A stretch of 36,293 nt of DNA, taken from contig NZ_NKHG01000032.1 of the NCBI RefSeq assembly GCF_002744245.1, positions 1-36,293 of the forward strand, read 5' to 3'. Under the pieces are notes generated by a model, which was given only the letters and a program-made list of their open reading frames with translations, did not search any database and was not told the DNA's origin. The stretch comes from Bacillus pumilus. GTDB lineage: Bacteria; Bacillota; Bacilli; Bacillales; Bacillaceae. The first letter of the stretch is position 1, and each line of letters starts with the position of its first letter. The position numbers and the translations under genes were made by a program. Positions 1 through 9,551 of the stretch are shown in pieces.

Positions 1-10
1 TCAACAATCT

Positions 11-40
11 GAAGATGTCCTGAAACGGGCATCTTCTTTT
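11..40 (+). terminator. Rho-independent terminator of a gene upstream of the window
   Basis: A 10-bp stem (11-20 with 27-36, one G-U pair) is followed by a short T run on the plus strand. The opposite strand has no T run after the stem, so this mainly ends a plus-strand gene outside the window that converges on garD. It may serve garD weakly in the other direction. Confidence 0.65.
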
Positions 41-1568
41 ATGTGACTGGGGCTGGATTAAATAGGCACAGGTCGTTATGAATCCCCCAATGATCGGCCC
101 ACGTTTCTTTTCGGCCGCTGGCGACATCTAGTATATAGTGAAACATATCTGTCCCTATTTCCTCGATTGTCGCTTCTCCAGTTGCAATACGGCCTGCATC
201 AAAATCAATAAGATCTGGCCACTGTGTCTGTAAACTGGTTCTCGTAGAAACTTTTACTACGGGTGCTGCTGCTAGGCTGTATGGAGTTCCTCTGCCTGTT
301 GTAAAAATTTGCAAATTCATGCCGGAGGCGAGCTGTAGTGTCCCGCAGACAAAATCGCTTGCCGGCGTAGCAGCAAATATCAATCCCTTGGCCGCAGCTT
401 TCTCACCAGGACCAATCACACCAGAGATTGGACTTGTGCCTGACTTGACGATAGAGCCAAGCGCCTTTTCTACGACATTGGATAAACCGCCTTTTTTATT
501 TCCTGGGGAAGGATTTGCACTTCTATCTGCCTGCCCTCTGTTTAAATAGTCGTCGTACCATTTCATCTCCTGTATCAGTGCCTGCCTCGTTTCTTCATTA
601 ACAGCCCGTGGTGTTAATAGATGAATGGCATCCCGCACTTCTGTCACTTCTGAAAAAAGAACGGTTGCGCCTGCTCTGACAAGGAGATCTGCTGCATATC
701 CAACGGCAGGATTTGCCGTTACACCTGAGAATGCATCGCTTCCTCCGCATTGTAAGCCAACCACTAAATCCGATACAGGACATGGGACGCGGGTCCTTCC
801 ATTGAGTTTTATTAGTTTGTGCTCTGCAGCCTTCATAATGGAGGTAATCATTGAAGCAAAGCCTGATTCTTCCTGTAATGATAAAATATCGTGTTGCTGA
901 TCTTCTGAGACAATGCGTGAAGGAACGAGCTTTTCGCAGCCTAATCCAATGACCAGCACCTCTCCGCCAAAGTTTGGATGTGTGGCTAGGTTTTGGATGG
1001 TTCTGATGGGAATGACCGCATCTGGTGCATGAATGGCCACACCGCAGCCGTACTGATGGTGGAGGGGAATAACGTCATCGACATTTGGATATTTCGGCAG
1101 CAACTCTTCCTTGATTTTTTTGACAGCATAATCAAGAACCCCAACGACACATTGCACGCTTGTTGTAATTCCGAGAATATTTTTAGTGCCAACAGAATCA
1201 TCTGAATTTCGGTAGCCCTCAAATTCATAGCCATCAAGCTTTTTAAGAGGAGAGCCGCTGTATGTTTCGTATGATAATTCATCTAAAGGAGGGGGGGATG
1301 GCATTTGAACAAGCTGCTCTTTCACCCAACCTCCTTGCGTGATGGTTTCTTTAGCGTACCCAATAATTTCACCATATCGGATAATTGGCGCATGCTGTTC
1401 AATAGTTGTAAGTGCTACTTTATGCCCTTGAGGGATTCGTTCGGTTAACGACAATCCACACGGAAAGGCTGTGCCAACTGGTAATCCGCCATCATTAACG
1501 ATGATTGCTACGTTATCCTTTGGGCTTACTTGAATATATAGGGGTGCTTCCTGTGCCTTTTGATTCAT
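39..1568 (-). CDS. garD: Galactarate dehydratase (UxaA/GarD family)
   Basis: This enzyme dehydrates galactarate (mucate) to 5-dehydro-4-deoxy-D-glucarate, the intermediate shared with the glucarate branch. The 509-residue product has a small N-terminal SAF-type domain (about residues 10-90) and a long UxaA/GarD catalytic domain. Conserved stretches include [30 protein letters not shown] and the Cys/Gly-rich [12 protein letters not shown]. The length fits B. subtilis GarD (about 510). A longer reading from 1631 is open, but the start at 1568 has AAGGAGTG eight bases upstream and begins MNQKAQEAP. It is the last gene of the operon, behind the regulator ycbG, so galactarate and glucarate use are controlled together. 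A cre-like site lies just upstream. Confidence 0.93.
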   Translation of the reverse strand: MNQKAQEAPLYIQVSPKDNVAIIVNDGGLPVGTAFPCGLSLTERIPQGHKVALTTIEQHAPIIRYGEIIGYAKETITQGGWVKEQLVQMPSPPPLDELSYETYSGSPLKKLDGYEFEGYRNSDDSVGTKNILGITTSVQCVVGVLDYAVKKIKEELLPKYPNVDDVIPLHHQYGCGVAIHAPDAVIPIRTIQNLATHPNFGGEVLVIGLGCEKLVPSRIVSEDQQHDILSLQEESGFASMITSIMKAAEHKLIKLNGRTRVPCPVSDLVVGLQCGGSDAFSGVTANPAVGYAADLLVRAGATVLFSEVTEVRDAIHLLTPRAVNEETRQALIQEMKWYDDYLNRGQADRSANPSPGNKKGGLSNVVEKALGSIVKSGTSPISGVIGPGEKAAAKGLIFAATPASDFVCGTLQLASGMNLQIFTTGRGTPYSLAAAPVVKVSTRTSLQTQWPDLIDFDAGRIATGEATIEEIGTDMFHYILDVASGRKETWADHWGIHNDLCLFNPAPVT

Positions 1569-1582
1569 GAGATCACTCCTTC

Positions 1583-1596
1583 TGAAAGCGTTATCT
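1583..1596. promoter_or_regulatory. cre-like site (CcpA) upstream of garD
   Basis: TGAAAGCGTTATCT matches the catabolite-responsive element consensus TGWNANCGNTNWCA at all fixed positions except the last. It sits between ycbG and garD, immediately 5' of the garD ribosome site. Carbon catabolite repression of a hexarate gene is expected; CcpA binding here is inferred. Confidence 0.45.
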
Positions 1597-1677
1597 TTTT
1601 TAGACAAGAGGAAGCACATCCGCTTCCACATTATGGCGTTTGATTTAATCCTTTTAAAATTTTATCACGTACAAACT

Positions 1678-2334
1678 TCAAATGTTCATGCATATGAAAG
1701 TGTGCTTGATATGGGTCTTTATGTCAAGCGCTTCATAAATTTTCCGATGATAATTAACGGTCACTTTTTTTTCTCGATAAGGAATTTGGCTGTCAATCTT
1801 GGCATGTGATACTAAAAGCGCCTGAATCATCCCTTCAACAACTGGATTGTTTGCACTTAAGGCAATAATCCGGTGGAATTCTTTATCTGCTTCACCATAG
1901 TTGTTATCTGTACTTTCCTCAATCGTTTCAATGGTTTTTTCTAATTTTTTTAATTCTTCTTCACTGATCTTCTCAGCAGCAATGGTGACAAGGCCTAGTT
2001 CTAGTACCATTCGAGCCTCTATAATGGCTGGTAAATTATCTTGAGCTAGTGCGAGCATAACAGAAAAAGGCTGGTTGCTGATTTTATCATTAAAATATGT
2101 GCCGCCTCGTGTTTTCCTTGTGATGACACCTAATGTTTCAAGAGAACTTAAGGCCTCGCGCAGCACAGGGCGGCTTACTGATAAAATATCCATTAATTCC
2201 ATTTCTGTCGGCAGTTTGTCACCAGCTTTTAATTGACCGCTAGACAATAAATGAACGATACGTTCAATGACTTGTTTTGCTAATGTTTTTCGGTTAACTG
2301 TTTCAAATTTAAGTTCATCCATGCGTTCATTCAC
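1678..2334 (-). pseudogene. ycbG: GntR/FadR-family regulator of hexarate use, C-terminus frameshifted
   Basis: The protein has an N-terminal winged HTH (about residues 10-75, with KLPTEMELMDILSVSRPVLREAL) and an FCD effector domain (about 95-218), the FadR subfamily of GntR regulators. The GTG start at 2334 is preceded by a GGGAG ribosome site. The open frame stops after 218 residues with an atypical tail (ALDIKTHIKHTF). In the next frame, from about 1724 to a TAA at 1631, the DNA encodes a perfect FCD ending: HKDPYQAHFHMHEHLKFV followed by RDKILKG. One missing base at 1724-1725 explains both. The lost segment holds the last metal-binding histidine of the FCD fold, so effector sensing is probably impaired unless this is a read error. 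Restored, the gene spans 1631-2334. Confidence 0.85.
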
Positions 2335-2362
2335 GAGTCATTCTCTCCCTTCAATTGTTCAA

Positions 2363-2373
2363 TTGTAAGACAA
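2363..2373. promoter_or_regulatory. Predicted YcbG operator, copy 1
   Basis: On the minus strand this reads TTGTCTTACAA, a TTGT-N3-ACAA palindrome of the kind bound by FadR-type GntR proteins (t.GT...AC.a). It lies 29 bases upstream of the ycbG start. A copy with one change occurs at 7719-7729 over the operon promoter. Confidence 0.6.
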
Positions 2374-2405
2374 AGTGAAGGGGAATACAATCATTTACAG
2401 TCAAA

Positions 2406-3770
2406 CTACCGAATCAAACAAGGTTTTTTCGGATTGAATGTCCAGCCATCAATGAGATATTGCATCTGAATGGCATCATTTCTTGCACCAAGCTTCATGC
2501 GTTCATATAACCGGTTGGCCTCCTCTAGCTTTTCTATATCAATTTGAATACCCAGCCCAGGTTCTTGAGGCACTTTTACACGTCCTTCTTTGATTGAAAG
2601 CGGGTTCTTGGTTAATTGCTGTCCGTCTTGCCATATCCAGTGGGTATCAATGGCTGTTATATGACCTGGGGCGGCGGCAGCAACGTGTGTAAACATGGCT
2701 AGTGATATATCAAAATGATTGTTAGAGTGCGACCCCCAAGTCAATCCAGTATCATGACACGTCTGAGCTACTCTGACCGAACCTTCCATTGTCCAAAAAT
2801 GTGGGTCCGCAAGTGGAATATCAACCGCATGTAATTGGATCGCATGTGACAACTGACGGAAATCGGTTGCGATCATATTCGTAGCAACTTGAATTCCGGT
2901 AGCTCGTTTGAATTCGGCCATAATTTCTCGGGATGAGAACCCGTCTTCTGCTCCACATGGATCTTCTGCATATGCAAGCAGATGTTGTTTTCCTTTGCAA
3001 AGCTGAATGGCCTCATCAAGAGACCAAGCTCCATTAGGGTCAAGTGTGATACGCGCATTTGGAAAACGTTTTGAAAGAGATTCTACGGCTTCCATCTCTT
3101 CTTCTCCAGAAAAGACGCCGCCTTTCAACTTAAAATCCCGAAACCCATAGCGTTCATAAGCCGCTTCAGCCAAACGGACAATATCCATCGGTGTTAGAGC
3201 TTTTTGACGCCTTAGCCGGAACCAGCTGCAAGATGAATGATCTTCTTTCAAATAGGGGAGAGGGGTTTTCATCTGATCCCCTATGTAAAATAAATATCCA
3301 AGCATGTCAACTTCCTGTCTCTGTTGACCAGTTCCTAATAAAGAAGCAACCGGCTCTTCTAAAAATTGACCTAATAAATCGAGCAAAGCAGCTTCTAAAG
3401 CTGTAACAGCATGTATTGTTGTCCGTAAGTCAAAGGTTTGATTGCCTCTCCCGTCTGTATCAAGGTCTTGAAATGTATGCTGTACCGATTGCAGGATGGC
3501 ATGATATTGCCCAATTGGTTTTTCGAGGACAAGTCTGGCGGCATTTTCAAGTGTTTGACGAATGTTTTCGCCGCCGGGAACTTCGCCGACTCCTTGACGC
3601 CCACTGCTATCCGTTAATATCACAACATTTCTTGTAAAAAAAGGTCCATGCGCCCCGCTTAGATTCAAAAGCATACTGTCATGGCCTGCAACAGGAATCA
3701 CTTTCATGTCAGTAATGTAAGGGAGATTGGTTGTTCGTTCTTTTTTCACTTCTTTTAAGTATTGATTCAT
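2406..3770 (-). CDS. gudD: Glucarate dehydratase (enolase superfamily)
   Basis: This enzyme converts D-glucarate (and L-idarate) to 5-dehydro-4-deoxy-D-glucarate. The 454-residue product has the enolase-superfamily layout: an N-terminal capping domain and a TIM barrel. Visible active-site segments are the KLKGG Lys-X-Lys base (near residue 210), the metal-binding TLDPNGAW and YAEDPCG, and [12 protein letters not shown] with the catalytic His. The in-frame ATG six bases upstream abuts the AGGAGG with no spacing. The ATG at 3770 has six bases between it and the ribosome site and is therefore preferred. Length matches the family (about 450-455). The gene lies 27 bases after gudP in the same operon. 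Confidence 0.95.
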   Translation of the reverse strand: MNQYLKEVKKERTTNLPYITDMKVIPVAGHDSMLLNLSGAHGPFFTRNVVILTDSSGRQGVGEVPGGENIRQTLENAARLVLEKPIGQYHAILQSVQHTFQDLDTDGRGNQTFDLRTTIHAVTALEAALLDLLGQFLEEPVASLLGTGQQRQEVDMLGYLFYIGDQMKTPLPYLKEDHSSCSWFRLRRQKALTPMDIVRLAEAAYERYGFRDFKLKGGVFSGEEEMEAVESLSKRFPNARITLDPNGAWSLDEAIQLCKGKQHLLAYAEDPCGAEDGFSSREIMAEFKRATGIQVATNMIATDFRQLSHAIQLHAVDIPLADPHFWTMEGSVRVAQTCHDTGLTWGSHSNNHFDISLAMFTHVAAAAPGHITAIDTHWIWQDGQQLTKNPLSIKEGRVKVPQEPGLGIQIDIEKLEEANRLYERMKLGARNDAIQMQYLIDGWTFNPKKPCLIR

Positions 3771-3797
3771 ATGCATCCTCCTTTATATAAAACGCTT

Positions 3798-5174
3798 TCA
3801 AATTGAACTGGATGAAACTGGGGCCGGTGGAGTGGACGGGGGTTCTTTTAGCTTCACACGTTTAATGGGGCCCACAAGGAATAAATAACTTAAGATCGCA
3901 ATGACGGCATTACTGCCGACAAATACAAGCGCACCACTGAAAGAGCCTGTCGCATTTACAATATATCCAATGATAATGGGTGTTGTAATAGACGCAATGT
4001 TGCCAAAGGTATTAAATAAACCGCCGCTTAAACCCGCACATTCCTTTGGGGAGGTATCTGATACAACGGCCCAGCCAAGTGCCCCAAATCCTTTTCCAAA
4101 GAAAGCAAGCGACATAATCGCAACAACAATCCATGAAGATTCTGTATAGTTGCAGATAATCATACTGCATGAAAGCAACATGCCTATAATAATCGGTGTC
4201 TTTCGTGCGAAAGTAAGCGATTTCCCTCTTTTTAATAAGAAATCGGATAACAAGCCACCAAGAATCCCGCCTAAAAAGCCGCAGAGTGCTGGCAGGGAAG
4301 CAACAAAACCTGCTTCGAGAATGGACATTCCTTTTGCTTGAACAAGATAGACGGGAAACCACGTTAAGAAAAAATAAGTGAGGGTGGTAATACAATATTG
4401 AGCAATGTAAACGCCGATTAACATTCGATTTGAAAGTAATTGTTTCACGTATGGCCATTTGGGCTCTTTATTTCGCTGGCTCTTATCATCGTCCATTGAG
4501 GTCAAAGCTCCGCCTTTTGAAATGTAGTCAAGCTCTGCTGCGTTAATTTTCGGGTGATGTTTCGGGTTATAGACCGTTTTTAACCAAAGAAAAGACAACA
4601 AGATACCGAGAATGCCCATGACAACAAAAACAGAATGCCATCCTAAAGAATGTGTAAGCCAGCCCATAATAGGGGAGAAAATGACAAGCGCAAAATACTG
4701 AGCTGAATTAAAGAAAGCAGAAGCTGTTCCGCGTTCAGAACTAGGAAACCATGCAGCTACTACACGACTATTTCCTGGAAAGGAAGGGGCTTCAGCCAGC
4801 CCAACTAAAAATCGAAGGGCAAAAAGAAGAATAATCGCAGTACCTGCTGTAAAAAAACCTATGACACCTTGAAGCAATGTAAACAAAGACCAAAAGAAAA
4901 TGCTGAAGGCAATGACAATTTTAGAGCCAAATTTATCTAATAAATAACCGCCAGGCAGTTGACCAATGACATATGCCCAGCCAAAAGCAGAAAAGACATA
5001 ACCCATTGAAATAGAGCTAAGACCAAGATCATGCTGAATAGAATCTCCAGCAATAGATAGGGTAGCACGATCCGCATAATTGACAGAAGTGACAAGAAAC
5101 AGCATGAAGACGATAAACCAGCGGACAGACGTTTTTTTATCTGTTTGTGACGCATGGAAGAGTTTATTTATCAT
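3798..5174 (-). CDS. gudP: Glucarate/galactarate transporter, MFS anion-cation symporter family
   Basis: This is a 458-residue integral membrane protein with about 12 hydrophobic segments, typical of the hexuronate/hexarate branch of the major facilitator superfamily. It starts MINKLFHA, then a cytoplasmic basic stretch and the first helix with the family motif SVNYADRATLS. The loop after helix 2 has the MFS signature GGYLLDKFGSK, and a charged central loop (about residues 205-245) separates the two halves. It probably imports glucarate and galactarate by proton symport. AAAAGGAGAAG precedes the ATG. Its place between gucD and gudD supports the substrate. Confidence 0.93.
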   Translation of the reverse strand: MINKLFHASQTDKKTSVRWFIVFMLFLVTSVNYADRATLSIAGDSIQHDLGLSSISMGYVFSAFGWAYVIGQLPGGYLLDKFGSKIVIAFSIFFWSLFTLLQGVIGFFTAGTAIILLFALRFLVGLAEAPSFPGNSRVVAAWFPSSERGTASAFFNSAQYFALVIFSPIMGWLTHSLGWHSVFVVMGILGILLSFLWLKTVYNPKHHPKINAAELDYISKGGALTSMDDDKSQRNKEPKWPYVKQLLSNRMLIGVYIAQYCITTLTYFFLTWFPVYLVQAKGMSILEAGFVASLPALCGFLGGILGGLLSDFLLKRGKSLTFARKTPIIIGMLLSCSMIICNYTESSWIVVAIMSLAFFGKGFGALGWAVVSDTSPKECAGLSGGLFNTFGNIASITTPIIIGYIVNATGSFSGALVFVGSNAVIAILSYLFLVGPIKRVKLKEPPSTPPAPVSSSSI

Positions 5175-5239
5175 GATTTCTTCTCCTTTTCTAAATTAGA
5201 GAATTGAGGAGGGCAGGTGCCCTCTCAAATGCTTCAAAT

Positions 5240-6706
5240 TTACGATTTCATGAATACCGTTTGTATGGCTGTGAAGAATTCCTTTGCCGCTTCTCCTTGT
5301 TCACGGGAATGAGAGCTTGATTGTTTCATTCCACCAAATGGAGCTTGTAATTCTACACCTGCACTTTCTGCATTAATTCTAATGAGCCCTGCTTGGATAT
5401 TCTGAATAAAGGTCAGCATACGGCCGATGTTTTGTGTGAAAATAGAAGCGCTTAAGCCAAATACCACATCATTGGCAATGTGAAATGCTTCATTTATATC
5501 TCCCACTTTGATTAAAGCAATGACTGGCCCAAATATCTCTTCTTGAGCAATGGTCATGTCTGAGGTTACATGTTCAAAAATGGCAGGCTCTATATAATAG
5601 CCATTCTGATAATCACCATCTGTTAATGGTTCTCCGCCAAAGAGAAGGGTAGCTCCTTCTTTTTTTCCTGTTTCAATATAGGAAAGGCATTGATCAAGCT
5701 GTTGTTTGCTTGCGATTGGTCCCATCCATACATCTTTTTTTAAACTGTCCCCAATAGTGATTTCCTGCGTTTTTTGAAGCAGCTTTTCTTTAAAGGCATC
5801 ATAGATGTCTTCTTGGACAATGACTCTGCTCGTTGCTGTACATTTTTGCCCTGTTGACCGGAAGGCTCCTGTAATGGTTGCTTCCACCGCAAGATCAAGA
5901 TCCGCATCATTGGCTACGATAACGGGGTTTTTTCCACCCATTTCAAGCTGAAACTTGATGCCTCGTTCAAAGGCTTTTTGACCGATAGCTTTACCAGTTG
6001 CATTGGACCCAGTAAATGTAATCCCTTGGATATTTGGATGTTCAATCATTCCTTGACCTACAATAGCTCCCGATCCTGTTACCATATTGATTACTCCCTT
6101 TGGCAGGTGAGCATCTGCAAAACAAGCCATGATTTTTGCGCAAGTAGTCGCTGTTTCTGTCGCGGGTTTAATGACGACCGTGTTCCCATAAATGAGTGCA
6201 GGAGCCATTTTCCAAATAGGGATGGCGATAGGGAAATTCCAAGGAGAGATGACGCCTACAACACCTAATGGAACCCTTTTAGTAAACATGAGTGCCTCTC
6301 GATCAGTAGAAGGAATGACATCGCCTTCTTTTCGCATACCCTCGCCGGCATAATAGCGCAGGATGGCGACACCTCGTGCCGCTTCGCCTTTTGCCTCCGG
6401 AAGTGTTTTACCCATTTCTTTTACAGCAGTGACTGCAATGTCATCGAGACGTTCTTCTAGTAAATCGGCTACTTTAAAAAGATATTGTCCTCTTTCTGCA
6501 CCTGATAAATCTCGCCAAGCTGTCTTGGCTTCATGAGCCGCAGTGATCGCTGCGTTCACATCTTCAAGGCTTGAGCGCTGTACATATCCAGCGGCCTCTT
6601 CTTTGTTGGCAGGGTTCTGAATGGGGATCACTTCTCCTGTTGAAGCCTTCACCCATTCACCATTGACATAATTGAAGTACGTTTTTTGTTTCACTGAAAT
6701 GGACAT
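5240..6706 (-). CDS. gucD: 2-oxoglutarate semialdehyde dehydrogenase
   Basis: This aldehyde dehydrogenase oxidises 2-oxoglutarate (alpha-ketoglutaric) semialdehyde to 2-oxoglutarate, the last step of the hexarate route into the TCA cycle. The 488-residue protein shows the ALDH core: Rossmann segment FTGSNATG, the catalytic Glu in [10 protein letters not shown], and the nucleophilic Cys in [11 protein letters not shown]. It also has the late motif [10 protein letters not shown]. Length is normal for the family. AAAGGAG lies before the ATG. It is 21 bases downstream of kdgD and 65 upstream of gudP. Sequence alone cannot separate NADP from NAD preference; the substrate assignment rests on the operon. 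Confidence 0.93.
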   Translation of the reverse strand: MSISVKQKTYFNYVNGEWVKASTGEVIPIQNPANKEEAAGYVQRSSLEDVNAAITAAHEAKTAWRDLSGAERGQYLFKVADLLEERLDDIAVTAVKEMGKTLPEAKGEAARGVAILRYYAGEGMRKEGDVIPSTDREALMFTKRVPLGVVGVISPWNFPIAIPIWKMAPALIYGNTVVIKPATETATTCAKIMACFADAHLPKGVINMVTGSGAIVGQGMIEHPNIQGITFTGSNATGKAIGQKAFERGIKFQLEMGGKNPVIVANDADLDLAVEATITGAFRSTGQKCTATSRVIVQEDIYDAFKEKLLQKTQEITIGDSLKKDVWMGPIASKQQLDQCLSYIETGKKEGATLLFGGEPLTDGDYQNGYYIEPAIFEHVTSDMTIAQEEIFGPVIALIKVGDINEAFHIANDVVFGLSASIFTQNIGRMLTFIQNIQAGLIRINAESAGVELQAPFGGMKQSSSHSREQGEAAKEFFTAIQTVFMKS

Positions 6707-6727
6707 GATATAATCTCCTTTCTTTTG

Positions 6728-7654
6728 TTAATTCACAGCCGCTTTTTTAGGGAAGCGTTCCATTGCATGCTGCAAAATGCTTTCTAGTTCTTGATAGTGT
6801 TCTTTCTCTACAGGGACAACAGGTGGCCTTGCTGAATTGCGAACAGCATGCCCCATGATGTTCATGCCGGCTTTAATTAATGAGACAGCATAGCCCTTTC
6901 TCTGTTGACGAATCCGGTTAATCGGTAAAATAACACTTGTATATAGGTCCTTGACCATTTCGTGATCACCAGTCTTCAGTGCGTGATAAAACATTCTTGA
7001 GATGTGAGGGATATAGTTTGAAATGGCGGAGGAATAGGAATGAAAACCAATCGGTAAGTAAGCTGGCATTGTGACCTCTGCCATAGGCAATCCGTTTAGA
7101 TAGCTCAGCCTGTCGCCTATCGAATATGAAAGGTTCACGTTTAAATCCATATCACCGATTCCATCTTTTACACCAACAAGCTGTTCAAAAGAAGTGAGCC
7201 GTTTGATTTGCTGCACTGAGAGAACAGCATTATCTCGTTGATACAAGATCGCATTTAAGTTTGTACTTTCTATAATGGTTTTGGCGTATTCATATAGCCC
7301 TTCTTGTTCTCCATGAATTAAGTAGGGAGGGAGTAATAAGTATCCATCTATCCCTTTTTCCTCGGAAATTCTCGTCCATTCCAGGGCAGTATTTAAATTT
7401 CCGCCAACTCCTGAATAAACAGGGACTTTCCCTCCGGCAGCTGCCAGTGCCACATCAATCATTTGCTCGTATTCTTTTTGACTAATAGATTGGAATTCTC
7501 CTGACCCACAAGCAATAAAAATGGCATCAAGCCCTTCGTCTAGTAAGAATTGAATGTTTTGAAATAGTGCTTCCTCAGAGAGCTGCCCATTTGCTTGAAA
7601 AGGGGCAACAGGAAAACCTAATATGCCTTCTGGTGCTTTTCTACCTTGAATCAT
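6728..7654 (-). CDS. kdgD: 5-dehydro-4-deoxyglucarate dehydratase (DHDPS superfamily)
   Basis: This enzyme dehydrates and decarboxylates 5-dehydro-4-deoxy-D-glucarate to 2-oxoglutarate semialdehyde, which gucD then oxidises. The 308-residue TIM-barrel protein belongs to the DapA/NanA superfamily. It has the GSGEFQS phosphate-binding-type loop near residue 50, a Tyr in ILYQRDNA, and the Schiff-base Lys in LVGVKDGIGD. The frame stays open further upstream, but the start at 7654 has CAGGAGG at good spacing and begins MIQGRKAPEG, in line with the known length. It is the first gene of the operon and lies directly behind the promoter and operator. Confidence 0.94.
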   Translation of the reverse strand: MIQGRKAPEGILGFPVAPFQANGQLSEEALFQNIQFLLDEGLDAIFIACGSGEFQSISQKEYEQMIDVALAAAGGKVPVYSGVGGNLNTALEWTRISEEKGIDGYLLLPPYLIHGEQEGLYEYAKTIIESTNLNAILYQRDNAVLSVQQIKRLTSFEQLVGVKDGIGDMDLNVNLSYSIGDRLSYLNGLPMAEVTMPAYLPIGFHSYSSAISNYIPHISRMFYHALKTGDHEMVKDLYTSVILPINRIRQQRKGYAVSLIKAGMNIMGHAVRNSARPPVVPVEKEHYQELESILQHAMERFPKKAAVN

Positions 7655-7687
7655 GGTTAAAAACCTCCTGTGAATTATTAAAAGAAA

Positions 7688-7701
7688 GGTAAGCGCTACC
7701 A
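7688..7701. promoter_or_regulatory. cre-like site in the kdgD leader
   Basis: GGTAAGCGCTACCA is a near palindrome matching the cre consensus with two mismatches. It lies just downstream of the inferred transcription start, a common place for CcpA road-block repression. With the site before garD, it suggests glucose repression at both ends of the operon. Confidence 0.45.
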
Positions 7702-7717
7702 AAAACTCTTTTGTTTT

Positions 7718-7745
7718 ATTGTTAGACAAATAAACAATTTGTCAA
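7718..7745 (-). promoter_or_regulatory. Sigma-A promoter of the hexarate operon, overlapped by the YcbG operator
   Basis: On the minus strand a perfect TTGACA (7740-7745) is followed after 16 bases by AACAAT (7718-7723). The palindrome TTGTCTAACAA (7719-7729) covers the -10 region. A repressor bound there would block RNA polymerase, which fits de-repression by hexarates. The element differs by one base from the one before ycbG. Confidence 0.65.
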
Positions 7746-7785
7746 TAACTTTATTTTCAGAATTTTATCTAGAAGATTGCACAAT

Positions 7786-7817
7786 AAAAAGAGCAGGCAC
7801 TTAGTGCACCTGCTCTT
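7786..7817 (-). terminator. Terminator of phoA
   Basis: On the minus strand, AAGAGCAGG (7809-7817) pairs with CCTGCTCTT (7789-7797), with an inner GTGC/GCAC extension, followed by a T run. It separates phoA from the hexarate operon promoter. Confidence 0.8.
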
Positions 7818-7832
7818 AGAAAGATGTTCATC

Positions 7833-9197
7833 TTATTGATGATTAAGTATTTTAAAGATATGTTTGGCTTGATCTGTATTTTCCATAAGCCCTTTTAGTT
7901 TTTGACTTGATGGTCCGTATGCAAAGAATGGTACTTCATCACCTGTATGACCAGATGTTGTCCAGCCTGTATGTGATCTCGTATTGATCACTTCTTTAAT
8001 CGCGTCATCAATTTTGACAGCTTTTTTTGTTTCCGCCGCCTTTTGAATAGAGGCTACTTCCTCTTTTGTGAAATCAAGATTAATATATTGTTTCAGCGCA
8101 GATTCAACTGTCATGCCACCTACAATTTTATTTGCAATAAAGTCAGGCGTCTTTTTGGCTGCTTTCACAGGTCGATAATCCCAGCTGCTTGAGCCGTCTC
8201 CCCCAAAGGAAAGTCCGCCAGTTGAATGATCCGCCGTAGCAATGACGAGCGTGTTTTTATCCTTTTTTGCGAAACGGATGGCTTCTTCAAACGCTTTTTC
8301 AAAATCCTTCATTTCACTCATGGCACTAACAATATCGTGATCATGTCCAGCCCAGTCAATTTGACTGCCTTCGACCATAAGGAAAAATCCTTTTTTGTTT
8401 TTAGACAGCTGTTTAATAGCTGAGGATGTCATGTCTTGTAGAGAAGGGGTATTTTTATCACGATCAATGGCTTTGTCAAGACCGCCATCAGCAAAAATGC
8501 CTAACACTTTTTGGTTTTTGTTTTTTTGTAAGGCTGCTTTATTTGTGACGTAATCATAGCCTGCTTTTTTGAATTCCTTCGTCAGATCACGATCCCTGCG
8601 AACAAAATCGACAAGTCCTCCACCAAGCATGACATCCACTGTATGCTGTTTTCCGATTTTCTCATCGAAGAAATCATCAGCGATGGCTGCTGTGTTTTTT
8701 CTGGAAACATCGTGGGCGGCATACGCAGCAGGTGTGGCATTCGTTAATTCAGATGTCACGACAAGACCAGTAGACTTTCCTTTGCGCTTTGCTTGTTCTA
8801 AAACCGTTTCTAGTTTTTTCCCGTTTTTGTCTACGCTGATAGCATTGTTGTATGTCTTTTTACCAGTTGCCATGGCTGTACCGGCCGCTGCTGAATCAGT
8901 GATGTTACTTTTAGGGTCGTCAGGGTATGTTTTGTGCATGCCAGTGAGGTAAGGGTCAAACGCTGTTTGCTTTGAAAGGTCTCCGTTGTGTTTAAATGAG
9001 CGGTAAGTTGAAAGATAAGGTGTTCCCATGCCATCTCCAATTAGCACGATCACATTTTGCACGTCATTTTTTGTTTTCTTTTTAGCCTCAGCTTTGTCAG
9101 CCTGTCCAAATTCAATCCCTGAAAAAATGCCAATCGATAGCACAGCTGCCGCTGCCAATGCAGCTATTTTCGTTTTCGAGCTTTTCAACACACTCAT
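7833..9197 (-). CDS. phoA: Secreted alkaline phosphatase
   Basis: This phosphomonoesterase scavenges phosphate outside the cell. The 454-residue protein has a signal peptide (KSSKTKIAALAAAAVLSIG, likely cleaved after AEA near residue 38). The catalytic domain shows VIVLIGDGMG (metal-binding Asp), DSAAAGTAMATG (nucleophilic Ser after Asp), SQIDWAGHDHD and ATADHSTGG (Zn ligands), and SGHTGDEVP near the end. AGGAGG lies eight bases before the ATG. By position beside lytE it corresponds to B. subtilis phoA rather than phoB. Expression is probably PhoPR-dependent; repeated palindromes upstream may be the binding region. Confidence 0.93.
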   Translation of the reverse strand: MSVLKSSKTKIAALAAAAVLSIGIFSGIEFGQADKAEAKKKTKNDVQNVIVLIGDGMGTPYLSTYRSFKHNGDLSKQTAFDPYLTGMHKTYPDDPKSNITDSAAAGTAMATGKKTYNNAISVDKNGKKLETVLEQAKRKGKSTGLVVTSELTNATPAAYAAHDVSRKNTAAIADDFFDEKIGKQHTVDVMLGGGLVDFVRRDRDLTKEFKKAGYDYVTNKAALQKNKNQKVLGIFADGGLDKAIDRDKNTPSLQDMTSSAIKQLSKNKKGFFLMVEGSQIDWAGHDHDIVSAMSEMKDFEKAFEEAIRFAKKDKNTLVIATADHSTGGLSFGGDGSSSWDYRPVKAAKKTPDFIANKIVGGMTVESALKQYINLDFTKEEVASIQKAAETKKAVKIDDAIKEVINTRSHTGWTTSGHTGDEVPFFAYGPSSQKLKGLMENTDQAKHIFKILNHQ

Positions 9198-9280
9198 TCA
9201 TTTTGCCTCCTCATTGTTTATGTATCGCTCTTACGTTTACAATGGTAGAGCAGAAGTGTGGATTCCTTTTTACAGCACTG

Positions 9281-9328
9281 TAAAGTTCACTTTAAAATTG
9301 TAAAAGTCCACTTTACATAGAGTGGACT
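9281..9328. promoter_or_regulatory. Repeated palindromes in the phoA-lytE divergent region
   Basis: TAAAGTTCACTTTA (9281-9294) and TAAAAGTCCACTTTA (9301-9315) are near-identical palindromes whose centres lie about two helical turns apart. A third half, AGTGGACT (9321-9328), forms an inverted repeat with AGTCCACT (9305-9312). TTTACA hexamers on the minus strand resemble parts of PhoP boxes. The 354-base gap between phoA and lytE otherwise holds a WalR-like box and a -10 element. Confidence 0.5.
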
Positions 9329-9377
9329 AAAAAGAGAAATGAATGTATCATTTATCCATGACAAGATGCATTTAATT

Positions 9378-9394
9378 TGTCATGATTGTGTAAT
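9378..9394 (+). promoter_or_regulatory. WalR-like box upstream of lytE
   Basis: TGTCAT-N5-TGTAAT matches the WalR (YycF) consensus TGTWAH-N5-TGTWAH at 11 of 12 positions. WalRK is known to activate lytE in B. subtilis. The box lies about 160 bases before the lytE start and about 100 before a TATAAT at 9496-9501, which is rather far, so its role is inferred. Confidence 0.4.
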
Positions 9395-9551
9395 AAAAAT
9401 GAAATAAAAAGAACCCTAAAAAAAAATAAATTTTGTCGAATTAGTAAGCAAAATGTCGTGGGAAGTCAAGACTATTTCTTCTGGTATTTGATCCTTATAA
9501 TAGAAAGTAGATAAAAATTCGGATCACGATAGATACATACAGGAGGAACAA

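Noticed and set aside
11-40. Hairpin considered as the terminator of the hexarate operon
   Set aside because: The T run lies only on the plus strand, so it serves an upstream plus-strand gene; any effect on garD would be weak.
9305-9328. AGTCCACT/AGTGGACT inverted repeat considered as a terminator
   Set aside because: It lies within a divergent promoter region with no gene ending nearby; an operator role is more likely.
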